From: Puccinia triticina | Taxonomy: Eukaryota > Basidiomycota > Pucciniomycetes > Pucciniales > Pucciniaceae | Direction of reading: 5' to 3' | Length of the DNA stretch: 64,000 bases | Assembly (NCBI RefSeq): GCF_026914185.1 | Contig: NC_070558.1 | Location: forward strand, 1,054,001 to 1,118,000 | Part shown: piece by piece, positions 12,139 through 24,296 of the stretch | Position numbering within the stretch: position 1 is the first letter of the stretch | Layout of the letters: the number at the start of each line of letters is the position of its first letter | The notes under the pieces: generated by a model | What the model was told of the DNA's origin: nothing | Seen by the model: only the letters and a program-made list of their open reading frames with translations | Databases searched by the model: none | Made by a program: the position numbers and the translations under genes

Positions 12139-12429
12139 AGTTCTCATAAAGTGGTAGCAAAGATTTGATCCTGAGGGGGAATTCAGTTGGATAATTTTGG
12201 GTGTCCTGAGAACTACAGCTGTGGCATTTCATCACCCCAAAATGCATGCTCATAGCCAAAATAGCAGGCTTTCCAACCGTTTTTGCAGGTTTTCACTGTG
12301 TTACAACATCACAAAAAGTGAGAAAATATTTGATTCTGGGAGGGAATTCATTAGGAAACATCTGGGAGCCCTTGGAACTACAGCTGTGGCATTGCCTCAC
12401 ACCAAAATGCATGCTTGCAGCCTAAATAG
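12139..12429. repeat. Two diverged direct repeats (about 125 bp each)
   Basis: Copies at 12139-12270 and 12308-12429 share AACTACAGCTGTGGCAT and CAAAATGCATGCT in the same order with many substitutions. Old non-coding repeat; no gene. Confidence 0.6.
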
Positions 12430-12552
12430 TGACAACCCCCCACAATAAGTTTGAACAATGTAGGATTGGTCTCCCAGACCAATCTTATCTCAGTGGGGCC
12501 TACCAATCAATTTTTCCTTTGTTGTAATGTAGCAGTGGGCCCTGCCAATATG

Positions 12553-12713
12553 AGGCCCCGTTTGGCTGCCGTGCTATACATCATAAATGGTCAAATTTAT
12601 GACGTGCAACCCCCAGGGGTTTCAAATGTTTGGTGGCAACGGGGGCAAACTTTGGCTTGTGTGTCATAAATTTGACCATTTATGACGTTCAACGCGGCAG
12701 CCAAACGGGGCCT
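12553..12713. mobile_element. 161-bp fold-back MITE
   Basis: The left arm AGGCCCCGTTTGGCTGCC and the right arm GGCAGCCAAACGGGGCCT are long inverted complements. The pairing continues through CATAAATGGTCAAATTTATGAC. No clear target duplication was found, so the superfamily is undetermined. Confidence 0.75.
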
Positions 12714-12909
12714 AAGACCTGTCTCCCAGACCAATATTATATTGCACTGCAAGAAAAACTCTAGAAACTGCCCGCAGTTGAGATGCAAGAGCTCAAGGCA
12801 AGCTGTGCCTCATTCAAGAAGCAAGTACTGGTTGATTCCATGCACATTGTCTAATTTATGCAAGAGTGAGTCTAAGGTACAAAAAACTAAGTACAGGAGT
12901 TGATACCTG

Positions 12910-13452
12910 TTCAAATTCCCCTTTCATGTGCACATACCCCTTTCTTGTGCATATACCCCTTTCATGTGCACCCTTTTGTATGCATTCACCCCTTTCATAA
13001 TGTGTACATAGCCCTTTATGTGCACATACCCCTTTCATGTGTGTATATCCCTTTCATGTGCATGTATCCCTTTCACAATGTGTACATACCCCTTTCATCA
13101 TGTGTTCATGACCCTTTCATGTTTACATGTCCCCTTTGAGTTTTTCAGATCCCTTTTAATACCCCTTTTATCATTCAGTTTTACATACCCCTTTGATGTT
13201 TACATATCCCTTTCATGTGCAAATACCCCTTACTGCACATACCCCTTTCATGCATACATACCCCTTTCATCATGTGTACATATCCCTTTTATGTGTTAAT
13301 ACACCTCCTCACATACCCCTTTCATGCATACATACCCCTTTCATCATGTGTACATATCCCTTTTGTGTGTTAATACACCTCCTCACATTCCCCTTTCATG
13401 CGTACATATTTCTTTCATCTGTACATATCCCTTTCATGTGCACATACCCTGT
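12910..13452. repeat. Minisatellite, about 17-22-bp units
   Basis: About 25-30 imperfect units built on ATACCCCTTTCATGTGTAC, with higher-order repetition near 13260-13390. The apparent His/Pro/Tyr-rich reading frames here are translations of the array, not genes. Confidence 0.85.
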
Positions 13453-13749
13453 TTATGCTATTCTGGCTGGATTCAATGGTGCATGGAGTGTTTAATAAAA
13501 GAAAATAAAAGGGTGCTCAGGGGGATGCTCATTTGCCTCAGCCTACTGCATGAGCACTACAGCATGTTCAACATTGAGATGCTGAACAAGGTACAGACTC
13601 AAGGTGCACCAGCACGGAATTTGGGTGCTTGACTCCAGCTTGAGCTGAAGCTTGATTGAAGCTTGCTGCATCTCAACTGCAAGCAGTTTCTAGAGTTTTT
13701 CTTGCAGTGTTGGCTGACCCCGGTCAACCTCACCACAGGGGGTTGTAAC

Positions 13750-16700
13750 CAATGCAACCCCTTTTGTAGTGAATCAAGTGATAGGTCTGGTCTGTTCCAG
13801 ATGAAGTTTTTCAACAACAGGTATGTGAGAGTTGAGAGTGAGTTCAGTGATTATTTGCAAATATAAGGGTTGTGGTGTGTTGAGCTAGACCCTCTAGGAA
13901 TCTAGCGCTTTTCTCACCTGCTCCATACCTATTACACAGGTTTCACACAGAGAGAACCTAACCTGAGGCAGCCGTACGTGGAAGGACCCTTTCTCATCCT
14001 TCCACAAACACGTACACTCACCCCTTGGGGTATCATGTTTCTGTCCTCAGGTAAAGTTCTTGTTCTCTTTCTTTCTCCTCCTTTCTTTCTTTTCTTTCCT
14101 CTCTTTTCATCTTTCATCACACTGAAAATGCAATGAAACATGTTTCCACAAACATGTACACTCACCCCTTGGGGTATTGTGTTTCTGTCCTCAGATGTCT
14201 GTTTAGCTTATCATGGTGATGGTAAGTGTGAAAGTGGTATGTAAATAACTGGTGATTGTTGGAGAGCAGACTTGCGGAGAATGTGATACTTTCATCATAA
14301 TGTGAGGAAAGAGAACTATATATGCTATGAACAATAGCTGTGACAGGTGTCACAGTCAAGTTATCAGACAGTGTCACAACAGTGAGTACTGAGCTGGAGA
14401 GAAGACAACTGGGGGGAGGAGAGAGCTCCTGTTATGGACAAATGTGAGAGATTTTAGCCTCCTGGGTTAAGGTTTCAGCTAGTCTGGACAAAGGTATGAG
14501 GCATTTGAGCTGGTGGTAGTAGCAACACCGCAACAGCTGTGCTTTGCTGACAAAAGCACCAAAATAGCAAAGTGCAGCAGCCACCCGCTTTTCCTGGTGC
14601 CCAAAAGCAATAGTGTCAGTGGCCAGGCGCTGTTTTCAGTGTCAGCGCAGCAAAAAAAATGCTATGCAGATTTTGATCCTCAGGTAGCAAAGAGTTTTTT
14701 TCCCGCTTTCACTGCAAAATAGCGCAGCAAAAGCGGTGCAGCGGCTGGAGGCACTTTTCTTTGCTTTTCGCTACAAAAGGTGTTTCTAACGCAGAGCACT
14801 GCGGCTCCTGGGCCCACTAAGGGTAGCGCAAGAAACACCCCCGTTTTGTGTGCTATGGAGTCCAAATGTTAAGTTATAGCAACCACAAGATGGACAGCAG
14901 TGAAAAGATTGACCACTTTTCAGCACTCAGCGCTTATTCCAGCAAGCTTCACCGCTTTTCAGCGCTCAGCGCTCTTGTCAGCAACATTGGCCGCTTTTCA
15001 GCGCGCAGCACAGCGGTTTTCCGCTGCAGGCCACTGAAATCTTGTCTTTTTCCCCCCTCAGGAGTCAGATCAATCAGCAAAAAGCGCAGCAGCTCACCTG
15101 CTGCTGAACTAAAAGCTTAGCAAAGCGGGTCAAAAAACACTGCGCTTCCCGCTGTGTGGTGTTGGCAGTAGGTATAAGTGATGTCATAATATGTCAGGGT
15201 ACATAAATGATGTCAGAAGGCTGCAGTGGTGCTGCATGAATATGGCATAAAATGAAAGTAGGCTGAATCAAGTGTCATACAGATGCAGTAAGTGTGTAAA
15301 TGAGGTCTGAGGCGCAGAGGCAGTGCAAAATGATGTCATTGTATGGAAATAAGGGAATAATTGATACTATTTAATGAAGATAGACTGATGGGGAGATCTA
15401 TGTCTGTATCCAGTGATGTGTTCAAGTATAATGCTGAGATCCTTGACTTGAGGCTGATGACAGGCTGGTGAATGGGTGTGTCAAACATGTGATAGGCTTC
15501 AATGGGGTGCAAAGGGGCGTAACTTCCCATCCAGCAGGGCTTGAGTGACACCTCCAATGGTGAATAGGGGTGAAATTGGCTGTAGAGTCCATTTCTGGGG
15601 TTCATTTGGTGGGATATTGAAGCCTAGGATGAGTAATTAAATGTATTAGAAAGAAATTTTGAATTTTCCACTTCTATGTATACCACAGCACTGGTGGAAT
15701 TTAGTGACCAAGTGGCTACATCTTCAAGATAACCATTTGGACCCGTTAGAGGGTAACTGGCACCCCCGGTGTAAGATTAAAAAGTGGTAATGAAACCCTT
15801 TCGCTCAATTTTGAAGGGTATGATGGACTTGCAAGCTCTGCCCTTGTGTTATCAGTCAACAAGACCCACCAAGCTCAGCTTGGCAAGTTTTATTAAGTGA
15901 TAGGCCTGGTCTGTTCCAGATGAAATCTGTTTGACTGGCAAAGTGTAAGTGTGTTAATTAATCTGTTATAAGGGTTTAATTTCTTTATTAAAAGGGTTGT
16001 TATAAGGTTTTTAGGATTTGAGTGTGGATGAGTGTTGGGTGACTTGTGGGTTCTGGGTGAGGAACTGGGGAGCAGGCCACTGGGGGTGGAGAGAGCTCCT
16101 TTTATAGACAAAAGTGGAGCCCCGGAGGGCCCTGTGGGTTAGGGTTTCAGATAATCTAGACAGCAGGACAAGGGATTTTAGCTGGTGGGAGTAGATACAA
16201 ATGATGTCATGAGGCGCATGAATGGTGTCAGAATATACAACAAAACATTCTAAACATGCCAGGGGTGCATACATGATGTCAGAATATACAACAGAACATT
16301 CTAAAGCATGCATAAGGTGACAGTAGACTGCATGAGCTGTCATACAGGGGTAATTAGTGCATACACAAAGTCTGAGGCTGCAGAAACAGTGTAAATGATG
16401 CCATACTATGTATATAAAGGAGTGTATGTAGTTAATATGTAATGAGTGTAGCCTGAAATGGAGATGTATTTTTGTATCCTGTGATGTGTATGAGTGTACT
16501 ACTGTGAAACTTGAGCTGAGGCAGGTGACAGCTGGGTTGCTGGGGCTGGCCGTGTGATAGGTATTTGGTGGGGTCCAATGAGGTGTAACTTATAATCCAG
16601 TGAGGTTGTAATGACCATTCCAGTGGTGAATATGGGTGAAATTGGCCGTAGAATCCATTTCTGGGGTCCATTTAGTGGTATCCTGAGGCCTGGTATGAGT

Positions 16701-16800
16701 AATTATGTCACCTAGAAAAAACCTTTTATTTTTCCACTTTTCCGTCTACCACACCTGGCGGATAACCACTGTATAGTCACCTGGTGGGACCCAATGACAG
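13750..16800. repeat. Tandem pair of related non-coding blocks
   Basis: Block A (about 13778-15770, with a 641-bp insertion) and block B (about 15893-16790) share an ordered series of matches. These include GTGATAGG(T/C)CTGGTCTG at 13778 and 15897, GAGAGAGCTCCT at 14419 and 16089, AGGGTTTCAG-like at 14471 and 16141, and GAGTAATTA at 15632 and 16697. No coding capacity was seen. They could be remnants of a large non-autonomous element duplicated in tandem. Confidence 0.6.
14523..15163. mobile_element. 641-bp non-autonomous insertion, hAT-like target duplication
   Basis: It begins CAACACCGCAACAGC and ends GCTGTGTGGTGTT, imperfect inverted repeats. It is flanked by GGTAGTAG (14515-14522) and GGCAGTAG (15164-15171), an 8-bp duplication with one mismatch. 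The related block B reads straight through the equivalent position (about 16185-16195), acting as an empty site. The interior is GC-rich with repeated CAGCGC and GCGCTG words and no gene. Confidence 0.6.
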
Positions 16801-18072
16801 CTGTGAAGGGAACCCTCCATGACCTGGAGCGCCACAAGACATGGCACAAGTTTTTGAAGGAAAAACACAAAACGTACCAGCAGTACACACAAAAAGTACC
16901 TCTGGTACACACCCTTGGGTGCCCTGTATGGGTACAGTTGTCTAAAAAACATTGCGGGAATTTGGCAATATTTACTAAATCTGCTAAAAGCATTGCTGTA
17001 TGTCCTTTTAGTGGGTTGAAAGCTAAAAAATTAGCACAGTAATTGGCCCATGAATAGCGGATCTGGTGCACAGCCTGCTACATATTGAATAGCAGGTCTA
17101 GTGTGCAGCCGTATACATACTATGTAGTAGAGCAATAGCTGATTTTGAGGCTGTGCAACTGAAGGTCCAAGTTTACTCTAGGTGATTGAGGTATCACCCC
17201 TGTTGCAGTGCACTTGGCATCATTGCAGATCTTTTCCCAAGACTTGATTCACACCTTTCCCCTTTAATTATGATTTCCAAAGGTCATTCAACCCCACCAA
17301 ACCAGGTTGAACACAACAGGCCCCCAGCAATCTTCCTGGGCTTGAACTTCCCTGGCATGCCCTGGATTTGTCCAAAATCACCCTGATTCACAAAGGACCC
17401 TTGCAGAAAAATCAGTGCCAACTTATGGAAGTGAGCCCATTGTCAATCATCCTAGAAAAACATGCAAGGACAAGAATAATTCTCACTGTCAATCTGCAGG
17501 AACCATATCATCAGGCACGGTAATTTTTGCCCAAGTAAGTATATTGCATATGGAAGGCTGGCTCAGAGAGAGAGGAGACCAGTTCTCTCCTAAGTACAAC
17601 TAGAAGATCATGAGAGAAAAGAAAGACAAGAAAGGGAATGAAAGGCTTACCTGGCACAGAGAGAGAGGAGATCAGTTCTATGCTGAGCCAGGGAAGGAAG
17701 AGGAATGGGTTATGTATCTATCTGTGACAGTCTTGTGGTCTGGTGAACCCCACGGGAGGGAGGGGGTTGACACTATCCTTTTGTTGTCTTGTATGGGCCA
17801 AACATCTAACGAATCATTTTTTATCTCACTTGGTATGGGAATGTAACCACTGAAACCAATGCAGAAGTCAATTTTTTCCAATATTCCAATAAAAATAACA
17901 AAAGGCCAACAAGCCCGGGAAGAACTTCAAAGGTGGGTTTGATCATCCCAAAGGTTATTTATTTGATGGTGCTTCTGCCCAAAGTCAGGTGAGTAGTGTT
18001 ATCAAAAATTGTGATACCTTTGTTATTGCACAGCAATTCCTCTACTGATTGTAGAGAGTGTAAAATGAAGAT
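16801..18072. other. No gene seen
   Basis: Short unsupported frames only. There is a weak internal similarity between AGAGAGAGGAGACCAGTTCT (17565) and AGAGAGAGGAGATCAGTTCT (17660). Confidence 0.5.
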
Positions 18073-18157
18073 GTGTCTGGTGAGAGTCAAACTGACAACC
18101 TCAGCTATGCTGAGACACATACTAGAGTGTTGCCTTTGCCAACTAGGCTGCAGACGC
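18073..18157 (-). pseudogene. tRNA-Leu-like sequence (pseudo-tRNA or SINE head)
   Basis: Read on the minus strand, GTCTG and CAGAC can close an acceptor-like stem. AGCCTAGTTGGC resembles box A and GTTTGACTCTC resembles box B. CTCAGCATAGCTGAG forms a long variable arm, as in type II tRNAs. An anticodon-loop-like TCTAGTAT between ACAC and GTGT would place a UAG (Leu) anticodon, but the loop has 8 bases and the T stem is poor. It is more likely a tRNA-derived element than a working tRNA. Confidence 0.4.
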
Positions 18158-18578
18158 TTGTGGCTGCCAGCTGGGTGGTTGGTTGTGAGTGCTTATGGGC
18201 CAGTCCAACAGTCCTCCATCCTGTGGCCATACATCATGGCAGGAGACTAACAGAAAAATCAAAACATGCGTTGCCAAATGATGGGAAGTGAGGATTGACC
18301 CCAAGAGAGAGTGTGAATGAGACCCAGGAAAGATGATCAGTGTGGGATTGAATTGGATTGTGATTACAGTAGACAGCTTGATGAAAATGGTGAAGTTCAT
18401 TGCTTGCCATAAATTTCAGCTGGCTAGTAAAAGCTTTCTACCCCTTAGATAGCTGTATCAGATTTTACTGCACCATCTGCACTCAACCAAGCTCCACATC
18501 AGTGACAGTGCCACTTTCATTTCCCTTGTTATTAACACGTGATTTACTCGATCTCAGGTTTGGTTTTCTCAGAAACCC

Positions 18579-19123
18579 CTATGGCAGCAATGGGCCACTG
18601 CACTACACTAACGTTATTGGACAATAACTGTTAGTGTAGCCATTTTATTGACTCCCAAATTCCGTTGAGATATTAGAATCTCTCTGTTGTGTTATGCTTC
18701 TAACTCATGCACCCACAACTTAGCCTATGATACATGTGCATATAGTCTAGTTGTTTTTCCTGCTGTTTCTTCTTCCACATTGAATGATTATTATGCTTTG
18801 ACTCACTGTGCTCGGACTATGTCCTTGACACTTTGTCAAGTCTCTCTAAGTACTTGTGTCACCTCTATTACCCTCAACAAATTCATGTTATTTGTTATCT
18901 CAGATACAAGTATCCATACTAACAATAACGGGAAATAACAGTAATAACAACAATAACAGGCATGTTATTGCTGTTATCCATCACTATTTCCTGGGCAAGT
19001 TCCTGTATTGTTAGCAACACAAAAAACAAGATGACAGAAAATGTTGTTATTGTTAGCTGGTTTTGGCTAAATTACACTATGCTAACAAATAATGTTAGTG
19101 TATTGGCCCACCGTTGCCTATGG
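18579..19123. mobile_element. About 545-bp fold-back MITE
   Basis: The left end TATGGCAGCAATGGGCCAC and ACACTAACGTTATT face the right end TAATGTTAGTGTATTGG and CCCACCGTTGCCTAT as imperfect inverted repeats of about 40 bases. The interior is AT-rich with several AATAACA words. No convincing target duplication. Confidence 0.55.
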
Positions 19124-20552
19124 AGATCCAAAACAGAAATACACACTAGATCAATCTATAGCCCCAAGAAGGGTGTCAATGAGGTGGTGAGTAAGTCTGG
19201 GAGGCTTGAGGACGATAAGGACTCTTAGGTTTTGAGGAAGCGCCGCGAAGCAGTGGGAGTGTGGGAAAAGGTCCTTGCTCTTTCGGCAATGCTTTGGCAA
19301 ACAGAACGGCAGCTAGCTTTTTGTGGATGGTTTAGTCAGGGAAAAGAGTGCTGGAGTGTGTGCGGGGTAAAGTGCAGGTGTGGATCCAAACATAGGGACC
19401 AAGTTGTCACTTTATACTCTGCAGGTCTCTGTCCTCCCATTGGTTTTTTGGCCTTTGGTTAGCTTTGTTGTTTCTTAGGCTCATCATCACAAACAGAGGA
19501 TGAGCCTTACTCCAGGGATCACGGCATCCCTTTGAGAGTGTATTGCTGGACATTTCCTGTAGCTAAGATCTTCTGGTTCATACAAACCTTGCTCATCTAC
19601 AATTCTTGTTACTCTGGAAGATCTTGTCTTTTATGTGCTATAGTTGCAACTGTTTAGAGAGATGCATTCACAGGCTGGGGTTTGCATTCCTAGGCCCGGT
19701 GATGGTTGCAGAGCATGTTTTCCACCCATCATTCCTGATTTTTTATCGCATTTTTCTTTGTTTATAGGGATCTCTTAATAAGGTGCAGCATGTATAAGTG
19801 CACTCCTATATTGGACACCCAATACTATTGTGTCAGACAATCTTTATATCTCAGATCACTAGAGAGATGGGCACACACCTGGTGATTTGACTTTGGCCGT
19901 CAACAGCCTACCCCCGCAGAACCAGTGGCCAATCGAAAATCATCAACAAAGCAGTTGAGCAGTACTTGCTGCATTTTGTCAGCTGGTCCCTGCTGGACAG
20001 TGGCCTCCCTCCACACAGAGAGGGCCATAAGTAATAACACAGATTCCGAGTCATTTGCACAAAATTGGATAATCTTCACACTTTTCATTCTTGGCCTTCA
20101 TAACCATCTGTGGGAACTTATTTTGCACGCCTGAACAGACCATGCCATGCGTCCAGCTGTATGGCCAGAGCGTGAGCAACAAAAAACATGGTGCCCAAAA
20201 CTGTTGTCCCACACATCCAATCCATCTCCACCACTCAAGCCCGGATCTCACTCCACCCACACATCACACAAACACACACCTCCGCGTCGTCTCCGACGCA
20301 TCCCCACACCACCACCACAAAATAAACTGAAAACGGAACGACGGGGCACCAGCGACAGACGTACGCCATCACATGAACATCTTTTTTTTTTGGGGGGGGG
20401 GGGGGTCCTAGCAACAAGAGGGCAGGGCGGGCAGGTTTTGTACACACACACACACATACGCACAAGAATCGAATTGTGGAAGTCATGGAGCGAGAGAGAG
20501 AAAAAAGGGGGCAAAGTGACTGCACAATGAAAGGGGGGGAATGGGAGAGGGA

Positions 20553-20553
<1 letters not shown>
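19124..20553. other. No gene seen
   Basis: AT-rich to mixed sequence with a 14-G run at 20391-20404 and a CA repeat at 20443-20456. Proline-rich frames here come from homopolymers. Confidence 0.5.

Positions 20554-20605
<52 letters not shown>
20554..20605. repeat. Poly-G run of 52 bases
   Basis: Uninterrupted G run about 100 bases beyond the 3' end of the kinase gene (which reads on the minus strand, so poly-C in the transcript sense). Length may be unreliable in an assembly. Confidence 0.85.
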
Positions 20606-20606
<1 letters not shown>

Positions 20607-20706
20607 GAAACATACATGGGAGAGCAGAGGATGGGGGGGTGGGAGGAAGCCGATTCCGGAGGCGATCAACGCGGAGACCGGCGGGGTAAGTGGGGCGGGG
20701 GCGGGG

Positions 20707-23531
20707 TCATTTGTTGGCACAGAACGGGCTGCGAGTCCTCGACCGCGACCGAGACAACGAACGGGGCCCCCCTCCTCCTCCTCCGACGACAGGCGGCGCG
20801 GTGCGTGGGACAGGGAAGCCGGGGCCGAGGAGCGTGCGGCGGGCGAAGGGCGCGGGGGCGCGGCGTCTGGGCCTAGCGGGCCTGTCGGAGCCCGGCGGGG
20901 AGGAGGGCGACGGGTCGACGGCGACGAGCAGGGCGTGTAAGTCGAGCGGAGACTCCTCTGGGCTGGCGGCCTCGAGACAGGCCGGGTCGTGTGGAAGGCA
21001 GTCGGGCGGCAAGAAGGTCGGGCTGGCCACGGACGCGTCCAGGGGGAACCCGTCCGCCGACGACCCCGAGGCGCCGCTCGAGGCCGTCGAGACGGAGCGG
21101 GCCGAGTCGTCGCTGGTCGTCGCTTCGCGGCGGTGGCGTCCGTCGTCGGAGGAGGACTTGTCGGGGCGCGCGAGCCAGCCGGAGCCGCCGATCTCCGAGA
21201 CCACCCAGCGGCTGTTCCTGTCCACGGCGAGACAGCCCTGGAGGACCTTAGCCACGCTCATCTTGGTCTCGGCTTCGCTGGAGGCCTGGCCGGCCTGGTC
21301 GGCCGGGGAGACGACGAGGGCGGCGGGGAAGTCAAACTGGCCGTTCATGATCTTGAGTCTCAGCCGGGGCTCGAAGTCGTCCTGGAACGGGAGATGGCCT
21401 TCCAAGAGCCCGTAGAGCACACAGCCGAGGGCCCAGATGTCGAGCGAGGGGCAGGCGAGAGGGGTCTCTGAGCGGAGCTGCTCGGGAGGCGTGTAGGCCA
21501 GCGATCCGGCGGCGGTGGGAAACATGTCGAGCGACGCGAACGGGTCGTCGTCCTGTGGCCTGCTCAGATCCTCGTCGTTGTCGTCTTCCTTGACCGGCTG
21601 GGATGCGAAGATCGAGTTGTCGAGTTGCGGGGGAAGCCGGGTGCGGGTGTGATTGGAGGAGAGGCTCCAGGTCATCGAGCGGGGGTCGACGTGGCCGGCG
21701 ATCCGGCCCTCGTTGATCCGTGGGAGCGCGCTGAACGTCTTGGGCAGGGAGAGGTCGCGGTTCCAGCTCGAAGAGGCTTTCCCCTTGGCGGCGGCCCGGG
21801 CGGGGTCGAGCGGCCGGCCCGGGGAGGGGTAGGTGGCCAGGCCGAAGTCGGAGATTTTGATCTGGCCCTGCTGGATGAGGATGTTTTCGAGCTTGATGTC
21901 CTTGTGGACGATGCCGGCCTCGTTGTGCAGGTATGTGAGGCCCTGGACGATTTGCCAGAAGATCGGCCGGACCAGGTCGAGGCGGAGGCCGCCGCCGCCG
22001 CCCGAAGAGGAAGAGGGGCCAGGGCCAGCAGCAGAAGAAGAAGAGGAAGAAGAAGAGCCAGACTGGCCGAGCGGTGGGGAGGATGATGAGGTGAAGGAGG
22101 GCCAGGCAAAGAGGGCGTACAGCTTGTCTTGCTCGTGCGGGTTCAGCTTGACTTGGTTGAGCAGCTGGAGCAGGTTGCCGCCTTCGCACATGGGCATGAA
22201 CAGGAGGGTCTGAGTGGGCGTCTCGTGGAGCGAGAGCAGGGGGACCAGGTTGGGGTGGGGGCTCAAGCTGGACCAGACGCGGATCTCCTGCTTGAGCAGC
22301 GCATTCGCCAGATCCTCGGTCGCACTGGTCGGCAGGGGCAGGTGTGCCGAGTTGACGAGATGGCCGTTGACGGTCATGGCCACCGACGAGGAGCGGTCAC
22401 GAGAGCTGATGGAGGCGTGTAGGGAGACTGGCTGGGGAGGGAAGCGAGAGTGTTGGTGGGATCTAGGGGGAGCCCTGCGGACGATCTTGACGGCGACGCG
22501 CTGCTCAGTGGCCGGATGGCGGGCCTCGCGGACGACGCTGAAGCCGCCCCGGCCGATGATCTGGCCGACCATGTACCCGGCCACCTGGTCACCCTCCTCC
22601 ACAAGCTCCGAGGGCACTGTTGGAATAGGAGACATCTCAGCTCTAATCGACGGAATGGTTGCATCAGCAAAAGCGGACAGGAAATTGACAGCTGGCGAGG
22701 CATCCATGTCGGAGTAGGCGAGCGAGGAGACCGAGTCGAGCCGGTCGTCCGAGCGCAGGTAGGAGAGGCGCGAGGGCAGGGAGGAGTCTCGGAAGCCCGA
22801 GGTGACGATGGGTGCGGGGCGGTGGTGGCTGAGGGGGTAGTTGTGGCGTGTGTGGGGGATGCTCGGTGCGGGATGGTGGGGCGGGGAGGGGGAGGATGTG
22901 GCGGAGGAGGAGGGCGAGGGGGTGGAGTGGGGCTCGGAGAGGAACCGGGGAGGGGGCGATCGTCCGCGGACAAGCGATGCGGACTGGTTCATGGACATGC
23001 TCGTCGGTGGGGAGCGACAGAAGGGGAGTGACTGTGGAGGGGGGGGGGGAGAGAGTGCAATGGTTAGCATGGGCTGCTGGTGTTTGAGCAATTGCTGAGG
23101 AGGAGGATTTTTCTGTGAGGTTGACCGTTTGATACGCGACCGTTCCCCCCCCCAGGCCTACTTTGGGTGACGCTGCAAACCGAAAAGAAAAAGTGGAGTG
23201 AAGGGGGGGGGGGGGGGGAAATAGGCCAGCTGAGGCTTGTCTGGTGTGGCTGCTTGGGCGGTGTGTGTGTGTGTGTGTGTGTGGAGAGAGTGAGTGGGAT
23301 GCTTACGCTGCATGGGGAGATGGGCGACTCGACTGGGCTGATCATCCGCGGGGTGCTTGGGTTGGTGGCTGCAGTTGTTTTGAGCCAGAGGAGGTTGGTG
23401 CTGTTGCTTGGGGGCGAGAAGAGTCCGCGGGGGTCGAATATCTCGAATGTGTCGAGGTCGTCTGCGGGTGGGGTTGTGGCTGGGCTGAGGCTGGGGTGCT
23501 GGCTGTCGAGTGCTGCCAGTGGGAGGCTCAT
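20707..23531 (-). CDS. Ser/Thr protein kinase, CAMK-like, with large inserts
   Basis: Exon 1 is 23531-23307 (starts MSLPLAALDSQHP, ends at GTAAGC). Exon 2 is 23031-20707. The 275-nt intron has a CTAAC branch, a C-rich tract and CACAG, and it contains a (GT)11 repeat. Splicing is phase 0 and gives about 849 residues. The Ser/Pro-rich N-terminus precedes the kinase domain. That domain has IIGRGGFSVV (about residue 235), VAVK Lys (about 257), HKDIKLEN catalytic loop (about 450), DFG (about 470), then GSLAYTPPEQL and DIWALGCVLYGLL. A Ser/Gly-rich insert precedes the catalytic loop, and an insert of about 110 residues separates DFG from the PPE motif. All catalytic residues are present. The C-terminus is disordered and ends in an Arg/Ser repeat. 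The substrate is unknown; the nearest fungal subfamily cannot be named from motifs alone. Confidence 0.85.
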
Positions 23532-24296
23532 GGTGGTGGGTGGTGGTGGTGGTCGTTGGTGGCTGGAGAGGGGTGGGGAGGGAAGAGGAAGAAGAAGAAG
23601 AAGGGAAGTGCTGGAGGATCCAGGGGGGCTACCGCCGCGGCTCCCCGGGGCCTAGCAACCGACCGGCACTCCGCCGAAACTGCCCACAATCCAATTCCAC
23701 ACAGAACAATCCACAGGGGGAGGATCACTATGAGAGCTTGCTTGGGGGGAGTTCTTGCTAGACTCTTGTTGTGAAACCCCCCAATGCCCTTGAGTCAATC
23801 CCAGTGCAAAGCTCATGAATGAGTGCTGTGCTGCCACCACAACAGCTACACTACTGGAGCTATTTACACATCAACTGGAAGAAAAACCTGGCAAAAAATT
23901 CAAGTCACTTGCCTGCAAATCTCTGTCCTTGATCATTCTTCCCCATATTGTGCATTCAAGATATAAACTTGGCAAAAGTTCCACCTAAGTACAATGGCTG
24001 GCCTTGACTTGACTGTAACTGGGGCCCTTGCAGTATAGTAAAGCTGTTTTTATAATCTCCAGTACACTACTACCACTAGTAAATTAAGGAACTCTTCCTC
24101 ATTGGATGATATATTCAGTAACCAGGGGTAAAACTGGGTGTATAAGCCCTACTTATAAGAATAAGACGGGGTAAAACTAGGTGCAGATGCCTTATTGTGG
24201 TTTATATAATCATCCATTGGCAAGCTGGCCCCAGCAAAGAAAAATAAAGTATACCATACCAGCACAAGAAAAATAAAAAATCCTGGGGCTATCAAA
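23532..24296. other. Upstream region of kinase gene; no gene seen
   Basis: Contains the presumptive kinase promoter and then AT-rich sequence. No coding frame was supported. Confidence 0.45.

Noticed and set aside
12910..13495. CRISPR-like regular repeats and His/Pro/Tyr-rich frames
   Set aside because: Units are contiguous and variable with no unique spacers; this is a eukaryotic minisatellite and the frames are its translation.
20235..20720. Proline-rich minus-strand frame of 161 codons
   Set aside because: Produced by the 52-G homopolymer and neighbouring simple repeats; no splice or domain support.
21332..22189. 285-codon minus-strand frame inside the kinase gene
   Set aside because: Alternative-frame shadow of GC-rich kinase exon 2.
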